Positions 53,513 through 62,614 of a stretch of DNA of 64,000 nucleotides are shown in pieces. The stretch is from Paracoccaceae bacterium (lineage in GTDB: Bacteria > Pseudomonadota > Alphaproteobacteria > Rhodobacterales > Rhodobacteraceae), in contig JAKITO010000001.1 of the NCBI GenBank assembly GCA_021648025.1, forward strand, positions 1 to 64,000. The letters run 5' to 3'. The translations under genes and the position numbers were made by a program. Position 1 is the stretch's first letter, and every line of letters starts with the position of its first letter. The notes beneath the pieces are model-generated. The model was not told the origin of the DNA. It ran no database searches and was given only the letters and a program-made list of their open reading frames with translations.

Positions 53513-54439
53513 TCAGGCCGTCAATTTGTGCATTTCAATCGCAATAGCGGCAGCAAGCCGCGCATTGTTGCGCACCAGTGCGATATTGGCGGTAAGCGAC
53601 CGGCCTTTGGTTTGCTCATATATCTGGTGCAGCAGATACGGCGTCACATCTTTGCCGGTGATGCGGTAATGCGCCGCCATTTCCTGTGCGCGGGCAATGA
53701 TTGGCGCCATGGTGGCGGCGGGGATTTGATCCGCCACCGCAATTGGATTGACGACAAGCTGGCCACCGGGCAGGCCAAGCAACCCACGGGTTGTATGGGC
53801 GCGGGCGATGTCGGCGGCGGTGTCCATGCGAAGCGGGGCCATGAGGCTGGATTTGGCGGACCAGAATGCAGGCAGTTCGTCCTGGCCGTAAGCGATGACC
53901 GGCACGCCAAGGGTTTCCAGCACTTCGAGGGTTTTGGGCAAATCAAGGATGGCCTTGGCACCGGCGGCCACAACTGTCACTGGCGTTTGCGCCAATTCGT
54001 GCAGGTCGGCCGATATGTCAAAGCTGGTTTGCGCGCCCTTGTGGACGCCGCCGATGCCGCCGGTCGCGAACACCGATATATTTGCCAGGCGGGCGGCAAT
54101 CATGGTGGCGGCGACGGTGGTGGCACCGGTGCCCCCGGTCGCAAGACATGCGGCCATGTCGGCGCGCGACAGTTTGGCGACGCCTTTGGCCTGGGCCAGG
54201 GTGGAAAGTTCGCCAGGTTCAAGGCCAATATGCAACTGGCCGTTCAGGACGGCGATGGTGGCGGGGGTGGCACCTGCGGTGCGGATATCGGCTTCGACCT
54301 GGGTGGCCACTTTGACGTTCTGAGGGTGCGGCATACCGTGGGTGATAATGGTGCTTTCCAGTGCCACAATAGGTGTGCCCGCGGCGCGGGCGGCCTGGAC
54401 TTCGGCAGAAAAGCGAAGGTTTATCATAGCGTTAGTCAT
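53513..54439 (-). CDS. psuG: Pseudouridine-5'-phosphate glycosidase
   Basis: The 308-aa product has the PsuG hallmarks: ALESTIITHGMPHPQNVKVA near 26-45, GGTGATTVAATMIAA near 101-115, and ATGGIGGVHKGA near 124-135. It splits pseudouridine 5'-phosphate into uracil and ribose 5-phosphate. It overlaps psuK by four bases and so is translated with it. Confidence 0.95.
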   Translation of the reverse strand: MTNAMINLRFSAEVQAARAAGTPIVALESTIITHGMPHPQNVKVATQVEADIRTAGATPATIAVLNGQLHIGLEPGELSTLAQAKGVAKLSRADMAACLATGGTGATTVAATMIAARLANISVFATGGIGGVHKGAQTSFDISADLHELAQTPVTVVAAGAKAILDLPKTLEVLETLGVPVIAYGQDELPAFWSAKSSLMAPLRMDTAADIARAHTTRGLLGLPGGQLVVNPIAVADQIPAATMAPIIARAQEMAAHYRITGKDVTPYLLHQIYEQTKGRSLTANIALVRNNARLAAAIAIEMHKLTA

Positions 54440-55335
54440 ATAGCGGTCTCTCCTGAGACGTAGGTGGCGGCGGCTTGCAGGGCGCGCGACAGGGCGGTTT
54501 TTCGATCTGCGCCTGCGGCTTCGGACGCAATATGGGCCGCCATGAAGGTGTCACCTGCGCCGGTGACGCGGGTGACCAGGACTTCGGGCGGGGTTTGGGT
54601 GATGGTGCCTTGCTGGTTGGCTTCGGTGGCGGTTTTGGCGCCATCTGTGACCAGGACACGGGCGGCGCCGCGCGCCAGCAGGCCGTCGGCGGCGGCTTGC
54701 GAGTTTTCGAAACTGGTTTGGCACAGCAGGCCGGCCTCTTCCAGGTTGACATAAAGCGTGGCTTTGGCATGGGTCAGGAAAGGCAACAGGCGTTCGGCCT
54801 TGCCCGGCGAGGCGGGGGCGACGCGCAGGTCGGCGCGGGCAAAGGCCGGGCTGTCGGCGATGTCTTGCAACAGGGTCAGGGTCAGGTTGCCGTCCAAAGC
54901 GACAAGCCCCCGGAAAGGCGAAGAAGTTTTGCCAAGCGGGCCGTCAAGTAGCGGCTTTAGTATCTTGGCCCCGGCGGCTTCGAGTGAGTGCGCATCGGCG
55001 ATGGCGGCGATCAAACCGTTGGCACCCTCGACGGCCATATAACGGTCTGTGGGCAGGTCGTGAGAGCGGTAGATATGGGAGGTGTCCATGTTCAGGTGGG
55101 CACAGGCGGCGATCAGTTCTTCGCCTTCTGGGTCGCGGCCAATGCAGGTCAGCAGGGTGGGCTTCATGCCAAAGCGCACCAGTGTCATGGCGATGTTCAT
55201 TGCCACGCCGCCGGGCAGGCGACTGATGCGGCCCGGCACGTCCGAGCCGTGGCGCATGTGACTGGCAGCCCGGCCGATCACATCCCACAGGACGCTGCCG
55301 ATGCAGAGGATCTGGGTTGGTTGCGGCGATATCAT
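54436..55335 (-). CDS. psuK: Pseudouridine kinase (PfkB family)
   Basis: The 299-aa product is a ribokinase-fold enzyme: LPGGVAMNIAMTLVRFG near 41-57 and the anion-hole/catalytic loop TRVTGAGDTFMAAHI near 256-270. It phosphorylates pseudouridine for PsuG. The ATG at 55335 is preferred, but no strong ribosome site precedes it, and a TTG at 55371 remains possible. No dedicated nucleoside carrier is adjacent. Confidence 0.93.
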   Translation of the reverse strand: MISPQPTQILCIGSVLWDVIGRAASHMRHGSDVPGRISRLPGGVAMNIAMTLVRFGMKPTLLTCIGRDPEGEELIAACAHLNMDTSHIYRSHDLPTDRYMAVEGANGLIAAIADAHSLEAAGAKILKPLLDGPLGKTSSPFRGLVALDGNLTLTLLQDIADSPAFARADLRVAPASPGKAERLLPFLTHAKATLYVNLEEAGLLCQTSFENSQAAADGLLARGAARVLVTDGAKTATEANQQGTITQTPPEVLVTRVTGAGDTFMAAHIASEAAGADRKTALSRALQAAATYVSGETAI

Positions 55336-55561
55336 GAGAGGGGTTGTGACGTGAAAGCGGACCTTGTGCAAGCGACAGGCGGCCGCGTTGCAGCGGTCGG
55401 CGTGTCAGGACGGGTTTAACGGTTTTACCATTCGGGCGCCTGAAATGGTGGTTTTGTACAACCTTGCGGCAATTATTTCGATGGCTGAGGTGAAACGCAC
55501 CTGAAAGGCGCAGGATCTTTCCCGGTTGACAACCTATCGTGCCACCTCCTGAATGGATAAT

Positions 55562-55737
55562 TGCATATGCATGTAAAACGCCATATGCTGGAAAAGTCAC
55601 AATCAGTGAGAGGTCGGATGTGTCCAGCAGATACAGCCAGGCATCAGGGGCCATATTGTTGTCCGGTCAGCCCGACGTGGTGGGTTGCATGAATTCACCT
55701 TATCTGGCGCATAACCGGTTGCACAAGAACAATTGTT
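55562..55737. promoter_or_regulatory. Two perfect 10-bp palindromes in the psuK/marR gap
   Basis: TGCATATGCA (55562-55571) and AACAATTGTT (55728-55737) are perfect palindromes in the 586-bp divergent gap between psuK and marR. They could bind a GntR- or MarR-type protein. Apart from the doubtful ORF at 55689-55925, the gap shows nothing else. Confidence 0.35.
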
Positions 55738-55925
55738 TTGGTCTGTCATCGTTGACGAACCTGGGCAGTTTGCCCGCCAGGGGGGCAATTTTGATTGCCA
55801 CGCCGCTAAAGATCGAACATGGCACCGGCATCAGCAACCCGCACCCTATCGGTGCCTCGACCCATCCCGGTCCCGGGCCGGGCGGCGGATCAGGGTTCAG
55901 CCTGGCAAAAAGGCTGGACGCATGA
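55689..55925 (+). CDS. Doubtful short ORF coupled to marR
   Basis: A 78-codon frame from ATG 55689 reads MNSPYLAHNRLHKNNCFGLS, then ARGAILIATPLKIEHGTGIS and a glycine/proline-rich end GPGPGGGSGFSLAKRLDA. Its stop overlaps the marR start by four bases (ATGA). I recognise no family. The coupling and GGTGGG upstream favour a gene; the composition is only weakly gene-like. It may be a leader ORF or chance. Confidence 0.25.
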   Translation: MNSPYLAHNRLHKNNCFGLSSLTNLGSLPARGAILIATPLKIEHGTGISNPHPIGASTHPGPGPGGGSGFSLAKRLDA

Positions 55926-56428
55926 GCGATCCAAACGCGCCTTTGCAAAATGTGCCGGCAGACGACGCCACCGCCTCGGCGCGGCATCTGAAAAACATCG
56001 GTCTTGAGAATTTTGCCCCCTATCTGATGAACCGGATCATGGGGCGCTATAACGCGGGGCTGCGTGAAGAGCTGGCCTTATTGGGGCTGACCACACCGCA
56101 AATGCGCGCGCTTGCGGTATTATCCGTGTTCGACGGCATCCTGATCGGTGAACTGGCGGTTTATGCGGTGGTGGAAAAATCAACCCTGAGCCGGGCGCTG
56201 GATGCGCTAAGGCGCGACAAAATGGTACGGCGTGAAACTGACGCTGAAGACAGCCGGGCCACACGAATTTTCCTTACAGATCAGGGGCGCAAGGTTTTTG
56301 CACGGATGTGGCCGCATATGTCAGCATTTTACGATCAGATGTTTGCCGGCATCAGCGACAAGGATCGGCACATCTTTGTCGCCACATTGCAGGCGATGCT
56401 TTTGAATATCCGCCAGCACGACTTTTAA
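55922..56428 (+). CDS. MarR-family transcriptional regulator
   Basis: The 168-aa product has the winged-HTH pattern TTPQMRALAVLSVFDGILIG, ELAVYAVVEKSTLSRALDAL as recognition helix, and the wing RRDKMVRRETDAEDSRATRI. The ATG at 55922 is chosen over an upstream frame from 55733, whose translation is not protein-like. It stands upstream of the hydantoinase cluster in the same direction and is the natural candidate for its control. Confidence 0.85.
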   Translation: MSDPNAPLQNVPADDATASARHLKNIGLENFAPYLMNRIMGRYNAGLREELALLGLTTPQMRALAVLSVFDGILIGELAVYAVVEKSTLSRALDALRRDKMVRRETDAEDSRATRIFLTDQGRKVFARMWPHMSAFYDQMFAGISDKDRHIFVATLQAMLLNIRQHDF

Positions 56429-56538
56429 AGCGTTTCGCGTTCGAATTGAATCCCTTTGCCCGGCGAACGTGTTTGTCAAAACAAACCCTGCCTCGCCGGA
56501 CAAAGTGATGCCTTGGTCCAGATTGAACGCGAAACGCT
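56429..56538. repeat. 110-bp near-palindromic hairpin element (MITE/REP-like)
   Basis: The outer arms AGCGTTTCGCGTTC (56429-56442) and GAACGCGAAACGCT (56525-56538) are perfect 14-base complements. Inside, CTTTGCCCGGCGA (56454-56466) pairs with TCGCCGGACAAAG (56493-56505) with one mismatch, and the apex GTTTGT/ACAAAC (56471-56476, 56481-56486) closes a CAAA loop. It starts directly after the marR stop codon and fills half of the space to hyuA. Confidence 0.75.
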
Positions 56539-56653
56539 GTAATGCGGGTTTGGCCGAAAATCTTTCGACGGGTGCGGATTGCGATTGCTGAGTCTGCCCG
56601 TCTTGACCTAGCGTGACGGAACATGCGGCACATTTTTGGAGTCTGATCGACAG

Positions 56654-58741
56654 ATGGGCAAACCTTCGCTTCAGATGGGCGTGGATATTGGCGGAACCTT
56701 TACCGACGTGGTGATCGAGGTCGGGCCAAAGCAGTTCTCGAGCAAGGTTCTGACCACCTATTCGGCCCCCGAAGACGCGATTATTCAAGGCATGCAAGAG
56801 GTGTGCGACCAGGCCGGGATTGCGATATCAGACATCACTCAGATCATTCATGGCACGACATTGGCCACCAATGCCCTGATCGAACGACGCGGCGCGCGCA
56901 CGGCACTGATCACCACGCAGGGCTTTCGCGATGTCATTGAAATGCGCACCGAAAGCCGGTTTGAACAGTACGACCTGAACCTGATACTGCCTGAGCCGCT
57001 GTTGCCACGCCAACACCGTTATGTGGTGCGCGAACGCATCAGTGCGGCGGGTGAGGTGCTGATTGCGCTTGATCGCGACGATGTGGAACGCCTGATTGAT
57101 GAAATCTGCGTCGCCGGGTTTGACAGTATCGCCGTCGGCTTGATCCATTCCTATCTGAACGGCGCGCATGAACAGATGGTGCGCGAGGTGATTGGCGCCA
57201 GAATGCCCGCGGCCATGGTGTCATTGTCCTGCGAAGTCTCGCCGCAGATGCGGGAATATGAACGGTTCAATACGGTGGTGGCCAACGCCTATATCAAACC
57301 GTTGATGAAAAGCTATCTGGGGCGGCTGGAAGGGCGGCTGGCACAGGCCGGCGCGAAATGCCCGATCTTTCTGATGCATTCGGGCGGCGGTATCATTTCG
57401 CTGGAAAGTGCCGCGGAATTTCCTGTGCGTCTGGTTGAATCCGGGCCAGCCGGGGGGGCTGTGTTTGCCGCACACATTGCGGCGCGGTATGGGTTGGATA
57501 AGGTGCTGTCGTTTGACATGGGCGGCACCACGGCCAAGATTTGTCTGATCAAGAACCAGTCACCCAGGACCAGCCGGGTGTTCGAAGTTGCCCGCGCTTA
57601 CCGTTTCAGGAAGGGGTCGGGCATGCCTATTTCGATCCCGGTGATCGACATGGTTGAAATTGGTGCAGGCGGCGGGTCGCTGGCGCATGTGGATACGATG
57701 CGCCAAATCCGGGTTGGCCCGCAATCCGCAGGCTCTGAACCCGGCCCGGCCTGTTATGGGCGCGGCGGGCAACGCCCGGCGGTGACCGACGCCGATCTGG
57801 TATTGGGCAAGCTGGACGCCGACAATTTTGCCGGTGGGACAATCAGGCTGGATGCTGGCTGTGCGGTGGCGGCGTTGGAAAATGCGCTGGGCGATAAACT
57901 GGCAATGAACGCGCAAGAGGCCGCATTTGGCCTGGCCGAGGTGGTCGACGAAAACATGGCCAATGCCGCGCGTGTGCATGCGGTGGAAAACGGCGAGGAT
58001 CTGGGCGAATACACCATGATCGCCTTTGGCGGGGCGGCGCCGCTGCATGCGGCGCGGTTGTGTGAAAAGCTGGGGGTTGGCCGGTTTCTGGTGCCGCCCG
58101 GGGCCGGGGTCGGATCGGCGATCGGGTTTTTGCGGGCACCTTTCAGCTTTGAGGCAAACCGCAGCATTTACATGCGCCTGTCGGATTTTGATGCGGGTGC
58201 CGCGCGCCATTTGATGACGGAACTACAGGGTGAGGCGACGCGATTTGTACGCTCGTGCGACGCACAGGCGGATATTGTTGCCCACTTCAAAGTCTATATG
58301 CGCTATACCGGGCAGGGCTGGGAAATTCCGGTGACCTTGAGCGAGGAACAGGCCAAAGCGCCGGATGCTGCCATTTTTCACCAGTTGTTCGAGACCGACT
58401 ACCGCGCGCTGTTTGGTCGGGTCGTGTCGGGCATGGATGTGGAAATCACCGTATGGGCGGTGAATGCGACGACCTTGGTGCCCCCGGTTGACAGGATCGC
58501 TTTGGCCAGGCCGGGTGTGGATGTCACCAGCGACCAAAGCAGGCCGGTGTTTGACGCGGCCCTTGGTCAGGTGGTGGTGTCCGGCATCAGCAAACGGCGC
58601 GCATTGAACACCGGCAATACGGTCCGGGGACCGGCCGTCATTACCGAGGATGAAACCACGATCATCCTGCCAACCAGTTGCCGGGCGATATGCCAGTCAG
58701 ATGGCTGTATTGACGTCCAGATTACGAAAGCACGCCCATGA
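56654..58741 (+). CDS. Hydantoinase/oxoprolinase subunit A (HyuA-like)
   Basis: The 695-aa product has the ASKHA ATP-binding motif GVDIGGTFTDVVIE near 9-22, HGTTLATNALIERRGARTAL near 66-85, LVESGPAGGAVFAA, and SFDMGGTTAKICL near 280-292. The family opens hydantoin or 5-oxoproline rings with ATP. The substrate is unknown. The ATG at 56654 follows GGAG at a long spacing; MGVDIGG at 56678 is an alternative start. The hyuB gene overlaps by four bases. Confidence 0.88.
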   Translation: MGKPSLQMGVDIGGTFTDVVIEVGPKQFSSKVLTTYSAPEDAIIQGMQEVCDQAGIAISDITQIIHGTTLATNALIERRGARTALITTQGFRDVIEMRTESRFEQYDLNLILPEPLLPRQHRYVVRERISAAGEVLIALDRDDVERLIDEICVAGFDSIAVGLIHSYLNGAHEQMVREVIGARMPAAMVSLSCEVSPQMREYERFNTVVANAYIKPLMKSYLGRLEGRLAQAGAKCPIFLMHSGGGIISLESAAEFPVRLVESGPAGGAVFAAHIAARYGLDKVLSFDMGGTTAKICLIKNQSPRTSRVFEVARAYRFRKGSGMPISIPVIDMVEIGAGGGSLAHVDTMRQIRVGPQSAGSEPGPACYGRGGQRPAVTDADLVLGKLDADNFAGGTIRLDAGCAVAALENALGDKLAMNAQEAAFGLAEVVDENMANAARVHAVENGEDLGEYTMIAFGGAAPLHAARLCEKLGVGRFLVPPGAGVGSAIGFLRAPFSFEANRSIYMRLSDFDAGAARHLMTELQGEATRFVRSCDAQADIVAHFKVYMRYTGQGWEIPVTLSEEQAKAPDAAIFHQLFETDYRALFGRVVSGMDVEITVWAVNATTLVPPVDRIALARPGVDVTSDQSRPVFDAALGQVVVSGISKRRALNTGNTVRGPAVITEDETTIILPTSCRAICQSDGCIDVQITKARP

Positions 58742-60441
58742 CACCATCTACCGTCGCATATCAGGTCATGTGGAACCGCCTGATTTCCGTGGTCGAGGAA
58801 CAGGCCCAGGCACTTGTGCGCACCGCCTTTTCCACATCCGTACGCGAGGCCGGTGATCTGTCGGCCGGGGTATACGATGTTGCGGGCCGGATGTTGGCGC
58901 AGGCGGTGACCGGCACCCCCGGCCACGTCAACGCGATGGCCGACGCGGTGCCACATTTCATCCGCCGCATCGGGCGCGACAATATCCGCGCGGGCGACGT
59001 CTATATCACCAACGATCCCTGGGAAGGCACCGGCCATTTGCATGACATCACCGTTGTCACCCCGTCGTTTCACGCAGGTAGCCTGGTGGGGTTTTTCGCC
59101 TGCACGGCGCATATCGTTGATATTGGCGGGCGCGGGTTCGGGGCTGATGCGGCCTCGGTTTACGAAGAAGGTCTGTATATTCCGATCATGAAACTGGTGG
59201 ATCAGGGCCGCGTTGACGACACGCTTATTCGCATCATCCGCGGCAATGTGCGCGAACCGGATCAATTGGTTGGCGACATCCATGCCCTGGCCACCTGTAA
59301 CGAAATCGGCCATCGCCGGTTGGTTGACATGATGGGGGAATTCAAACTGTCAAACCTGGCCGGGATTGCCGATTTTATCCTTGAAAACTCGCGCCGGGCG
59401 ACGCTGGAATGTATTGCCGCCCTGCCTCGGGCCAAAGCATCGGGTGAAATGACCATTGATGGTTATGACCGCCCTGTCACCCTAAAGGTGCAGTTGGACA
59501 TTCAGGCCGACCGGATATTGTGTGGGTTCAATGGCACGTCCCCGCCCGACAAAAAGGGCATCAACGTACCGATGGTCTATACCAAGGCCTATGCGTGTTA
59601 TGCCCTGAAATGTGCAATTGCGCCGGACATTCCCAACAACGCCGCCTCGCTGGCACCGTTTGTGATTACCGCGCCGGAAAATACCATTGTGAACGCACTT
59701 CATCCGGCCCCGGTGGCGTTGCGTCATGTGATTGGCCATATGATCCCGGACACGGTGTTTGCGGCTCTTGATAAAATTCTGCCCAATACTGTTCCGGCAG
59801 AAGGGGCGGGATGTCTGTGCAATTTTCAGGTGTCCTTGCGACCTCGCCACGACCAAGCTGCCCCCAAAGAGGCCATTCGCGCCGAAGTTCTGACCTTTAA
59901 TTCGGGTGGCTCGGGTGCGCGCCCCACCCTGGACGGGATGAATGCCACGGCGTTTCCCTCGGGTGTGATGACGATGCCGATCGAGGCGACGGAACACACC
60001 GGTCCGGTGATCATCTGGCGCAAAGAGCTGCGCCGCGACAGTGGCGGTGGCGGCAAATACCGCGGTGGATTGGGGCAGTATATGGAGGTCGGCGCGCAGG
60101 ATGGCTATGAGTTTGACTTTCAGGCGATGTTTGACCGGGTCGATCATCCGGCCCGGGGGCGGGACGGCGGCCATAACGGCGCGCCAACCCGGATTGCGCG
60201 CAGCGATGGCACGGCAATGAAGGGCAAGGGCAAACAATTTGTGCCGCACGGCCAGCGGGTGATGCTGGCGTTCCCCGGTGGTGCCGGTTACGGCGATCCG
60301 GCGACGCGCGCCCGGGGGGATGTGCGGCGTGATCTCGCACTTGGTTATATCTCGGCCAATGCGGCGATGGCGGTTTACGGGCTGACCGCCGACGAAGTGG
60401 CCGAGGTTCAGAATGCAGTGAAACAAGGCGAGGTGGTTTGA
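58738..60441 (+). CDS. Hydantoinase/oxoprolinase subunit B (HyuB-like)
   Basis: The 567-aa product has the HyuB core: EEQAQALVRTAFSTSVREAG near 19-38, YITNDPWEGTGHLHDITVVT near 88-107 (metal or substrate region), and GGGGKYRGGLGQYMEV near 434-449. It is the second subunit of an ATP-dependent cyclic-amide hydrolase. It is coupled to hyuA at the start and to the FAD oxidoreductase at the stop (TGATG). Confidence 0.9.
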   Translation: MTPSTVAYQVMWNRLISVVEEQAQALVRTAFSTSVREAGDLSAGVYDVAGRMLAQAVTGTPGHVNAMADAVPHFIRRIGRDNIRAGDVYITNDPWEGTGHLHDITVVTPSFHAGSLVGFFACTAHIVDIGGRGFGADAASVYEEGLYIPIMKLVDQGRVDDTLIRIIRGNVREPDQLVGDIHALATCNEIGHRRLVDMMGEFKLSNLAGIADFILENSRRATLECIAALPRAKASGEMTIDGYDRPVTLKVQLDIQADRILCGFNGTSPPDKKGINVPMVYTKAYACYALKCAIAPDIPNNAASLAPFVITAPENTIVNALHPAPVALRHVIGHMIPDTVFAALDKILPNTVPAEGAGCLCNFQVSLRPRHDQAAPKEAIRAEVLTFNSGGSGARPTLDGMNATAFPSGVMTMPIEATEHTGPVIIWRKELRRDSGGGGKYRGGLGQYMEVGAQDGYEFDFQAMFDRVDHPARGRDGGHNGAPTRIARSDGTAMKGKGKQFVPHGQRVMLAFPGGAGYGDPATRARGDVRRDLALGYISANAAMAVYGLTADEVAEVQNAVKQGEVV

Positions 60442-61646
60442 TGGACGCGCACCCGAAACACGACACGTATGATGTGGTCATTGTCGGCGGCGCGATGTTG
60501 GGGTCATCGACCGCGTGGTATTTGATGAACAACCCCGATTTTCAGGGTCGGGTGTTGGTGGTGGAACGCGACCCAAGCTATGAAATGTGTTCGACGGCGC
60601 ATACCAATAGTTGCATTCGCCAGCAATTTTCCAATGAAATCAATGTGAAATGCTCGCAATACGCAGCGCATTTCATCAAGAATATCCGCGAAATCATGGG
60701 CGACGAACGGGTGCCGGAATTGCATATTCAAAGCTATGGCTATTTGTACCTTGCCGAAACGCACGCCTTTGCCGACGTGCTGCGCGCCAATTTGAAAACC
60801 CAAGTGATGGCTGGGGCGGGTACGCGCCTTTGCAGTCGCGAACAAATCGCGCAGGATTACCCGTTTTACAATCTCGACGATATTGTTCTGGGCAGCCACA
60901 ACAAGGTCGACGAAGGGTATTGGGATGGCGGCACGGTATTTGACTGGTTTCGCCGACTGGCGCGCGAACGCGGCGCCGAGTATGTGGCCAACGAAGTGGT
61001 TGCCATGACCCGCAGTCCGGGGGGGGATCGTATTGACAGTGTCACGCTGAAATCAGGCGAGGTGATAACCTGTGGTTCGGTGGTGAATGCCTCGGGGCCG
61101 CGGGCGTTGCGGACCGCACAGATGGCTGGGTTGGATATTCCGGTGGAACCGCGCAAACGCTATAGTTTCATTTTCTCCGCCGAGACACCTCTGGAACAGG
61201 AATTGCCGTTAACCATTGATCCCAGTGGCGTGCATCTGCGTCAGGACGGCCCAAAGACCTATCTTGCTGGCTGTACGCCGGATATTGATCCTGGCGTTGA
61301 TTATGACGATTTCACCATGGATCACGCCATCTGGGAGGACAAGGTATGGCCCGCCGTCGCCCATCGCATCCCGCAATTCGAGGCGATCCGGCAGGTCACA
61401 TCCTGGGTTGGGCATTATGCCTATAACACACTGGATCAAAACGCAATTATCGGCGCGCATGACGAGGTCGGGAACTTTATGTTCCTCAACGGGTTCTCGG
61501 GGCACGGGCTGCAACAATCCCCGGCAATGGGGCGCGGGATGAGCGAATTACTGACTTATGGCGGGTTTCAAACCCTTGATCTGGGTGACTTCAGCTATGA
61601 TCGTATCAGGCGAAATGAACCGTTTCTGGAACGGGCAGTAATTTAG
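60441..61646 (+). CDS. FAD-dependent oxidoreductase, DAO family
   Basis: The 401-aa product starts with the Rossmann motif YDVVIVGGAMLGSSTAWYLM near 10-29 and has CSTAHTNSCIRQQFSNE near 50-66, like sarcosine or dimethylglycine oxidase-type enzymes, and GHYAYNTLDQNAIIG near 326-340. It probably oxidises an amine or amino acid released by the hydantoinase-like enzyme. The start codon overlaps the hyuB stop by one base. Confidence 0.87.
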   Translation: MDAHPKHDTYDVVIVGGAMLGSSTAWYLMNNPDFQGRVLVVERDPSYEMCSTAHTNSCIRQQFSNEINVKCSQYAAHFIKNIREIMGDERVPELHIQSYGYLYLAETHAFADVLRANLKTQVMAGAGTRLCSREQIAQDYPFYNLDDIVLGSHNKVDEGYWDGGTVFDWFRRLARERGAEYVANEVVAMTRSPGGDRIDSVTLKSGEVITCGSVVNASGPRALRTAQMAGLDIPVEPRKRYSFIFSAETPLEQELPLTIDPSGVHLRQDGPKTYLAGCTPDIDPGVDYDDFTMDHAIWEDKVWPAVAHRIPQFEAIRQVTSWVGHYAYNTLDQNAIIGAHDEVGNFMFLNGFSGHGLQQSPAMGRGMSELLTYGGFQTLDLGDFSYDRIRRNEPFLERAVI

Positions 61647-61673
61647 AGGCACACCAGAATGACAGGAAAGCAA

Positions 61674-62498
61674 ATGAAGAAAATTGTTCTGACCGGTGCT
61701 GCCGGGCGGCTTGGCGGGTATCTGCGCGGGCCATTGTCAAATCTTGCCAATACACTGGTCAGCACGGATATTTCTGACGATATCGGCGATCTGGCTGCAA
61801 ACGAGAGTTTCGTTCAGGCAGATCTGGCTGATAAACCCGCAATCCACGACATCATTGAAGGCGCGGATATGGTGGTGCATTTTGGTGCGCTGGTGGACGA
61901 GGCATCGTTTGAATCCATTCTGGGGCCAAATATCATCGGTTCTTACAATGTGTGGGAGGCCGCGTCTTTGCACGGGGTGCGCCGGGTGATTTATGCCAGC
62001 TCGATCCACGCGGTGGGGATGTACCCGAAAAACCAGCATATCGGCGTGGATGTGGCGCACCGCCCGGACGGGTTTTACGGGTTGGCCAAGTGTTTCAGCG
62101 AAGATCTGGCGCGCATGTATTGGGAAAAACGCGGCCTGGAAACAGTGTGTTTGCGCATTCTGTCCTGCGCGGCGGTGACCAACCCCAGGGCATTGGGGTC
62201 GTGGTTGTCGCCGGGCGATCTGGTGCGTCTGGTCAAGCGGTCGATTGATACACCGGTGACCGGTTTCACGGTGGCTTACGGTGTGTCGGCCAATGATCGC
62301 AGCCCGGTCGACAATTCGGCGGCGCAGTTTCTGGGATACCGCCCACAGGACAACGCCGAGCAATTTGCCGATGATATTCTGGCCAAGTCCGGTCCTTTGG
62401 ACCCGCTGGATGGGGCACATATGTGCCACGGTGGGCCGTTTGCGACGACTGGATTGGGGGTCAGTGCGATGGCTGCGCTGAAGCTGGTGGATGATTAG
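61674..62498 (+). CDS. NAD-dependent epimerase/dehydratase, uronate dehydrogenase-like
   Basis: The 274-aa extended SDR has KIVLTGAAGRLGGYLRGPLS near 3-22, IYASSIHAVGMYPKNQHIGV near 105-124, and the catalytic YxxxK in GFYGLAKCFSED near 132-143. The size and ASSIHAVG are like uronate dehydrogenases, which oxidise glucuronate or galacturonate to aldarolactones. ATG 61674 (after AGGAAA) is preferred; ATG 61659 is also possible. It ends the hyu operon. Confidence 0.8.
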   Translation: MKKIVLTGAAGRLGGYLRGPLSNLANTLVSTDISDDIGDLAANESFVQADLADKPAIHDIIEGADMVVHFGALVDEASFESILGPNIIGSYNVWEAASLHGVRRVIYASSIHAVGMYPKNQHIGVDVAHRPDGFYGLAKCFSEDLARMYWEKRGLETVCLRILSCAAVTNPRALGSWLSPGDLVRLVKRSIDTPVTGFTVAYGVSANDRSPVDNSAAQFLGYRPQDNAEQFADDILAKSGPLDPLDGAHMCHGGPFATTGLGVSAMAALKLVDD

Positions 62499-62516
62499 GG
62501 CCAGGACCCCCTAATC
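62493..62516 (+). terminator. Hairpin at the end of the hyu operon
   Basis: GATTAGGG (62493-62500) and CCCTAATC (62509-62516) form a perfect eight-base stem around CCAGGACC, starting at the stop codon of the dehydrogenase gene. No T-run follows, so it may be a weak terminator or an mRNA 3' stabiliser. Confidence 0.5.
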
Positions 62517-62614
62517 CTGTGTCCTGCGATCTTGAAACGGTTCGGCGGGACGGCCGGCAAAAGCGATGCGTTTATCGGGGGGTATTACGCCTGACGGTTT
62601 GGTTTGATCCTGTT

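Noticed and set aside
55526-55561. TTGACA with GATAAT as a promoter for the marR side
   Set aside because: The spacer is about 24 bases, too long for a normal sigma-70 promoter.
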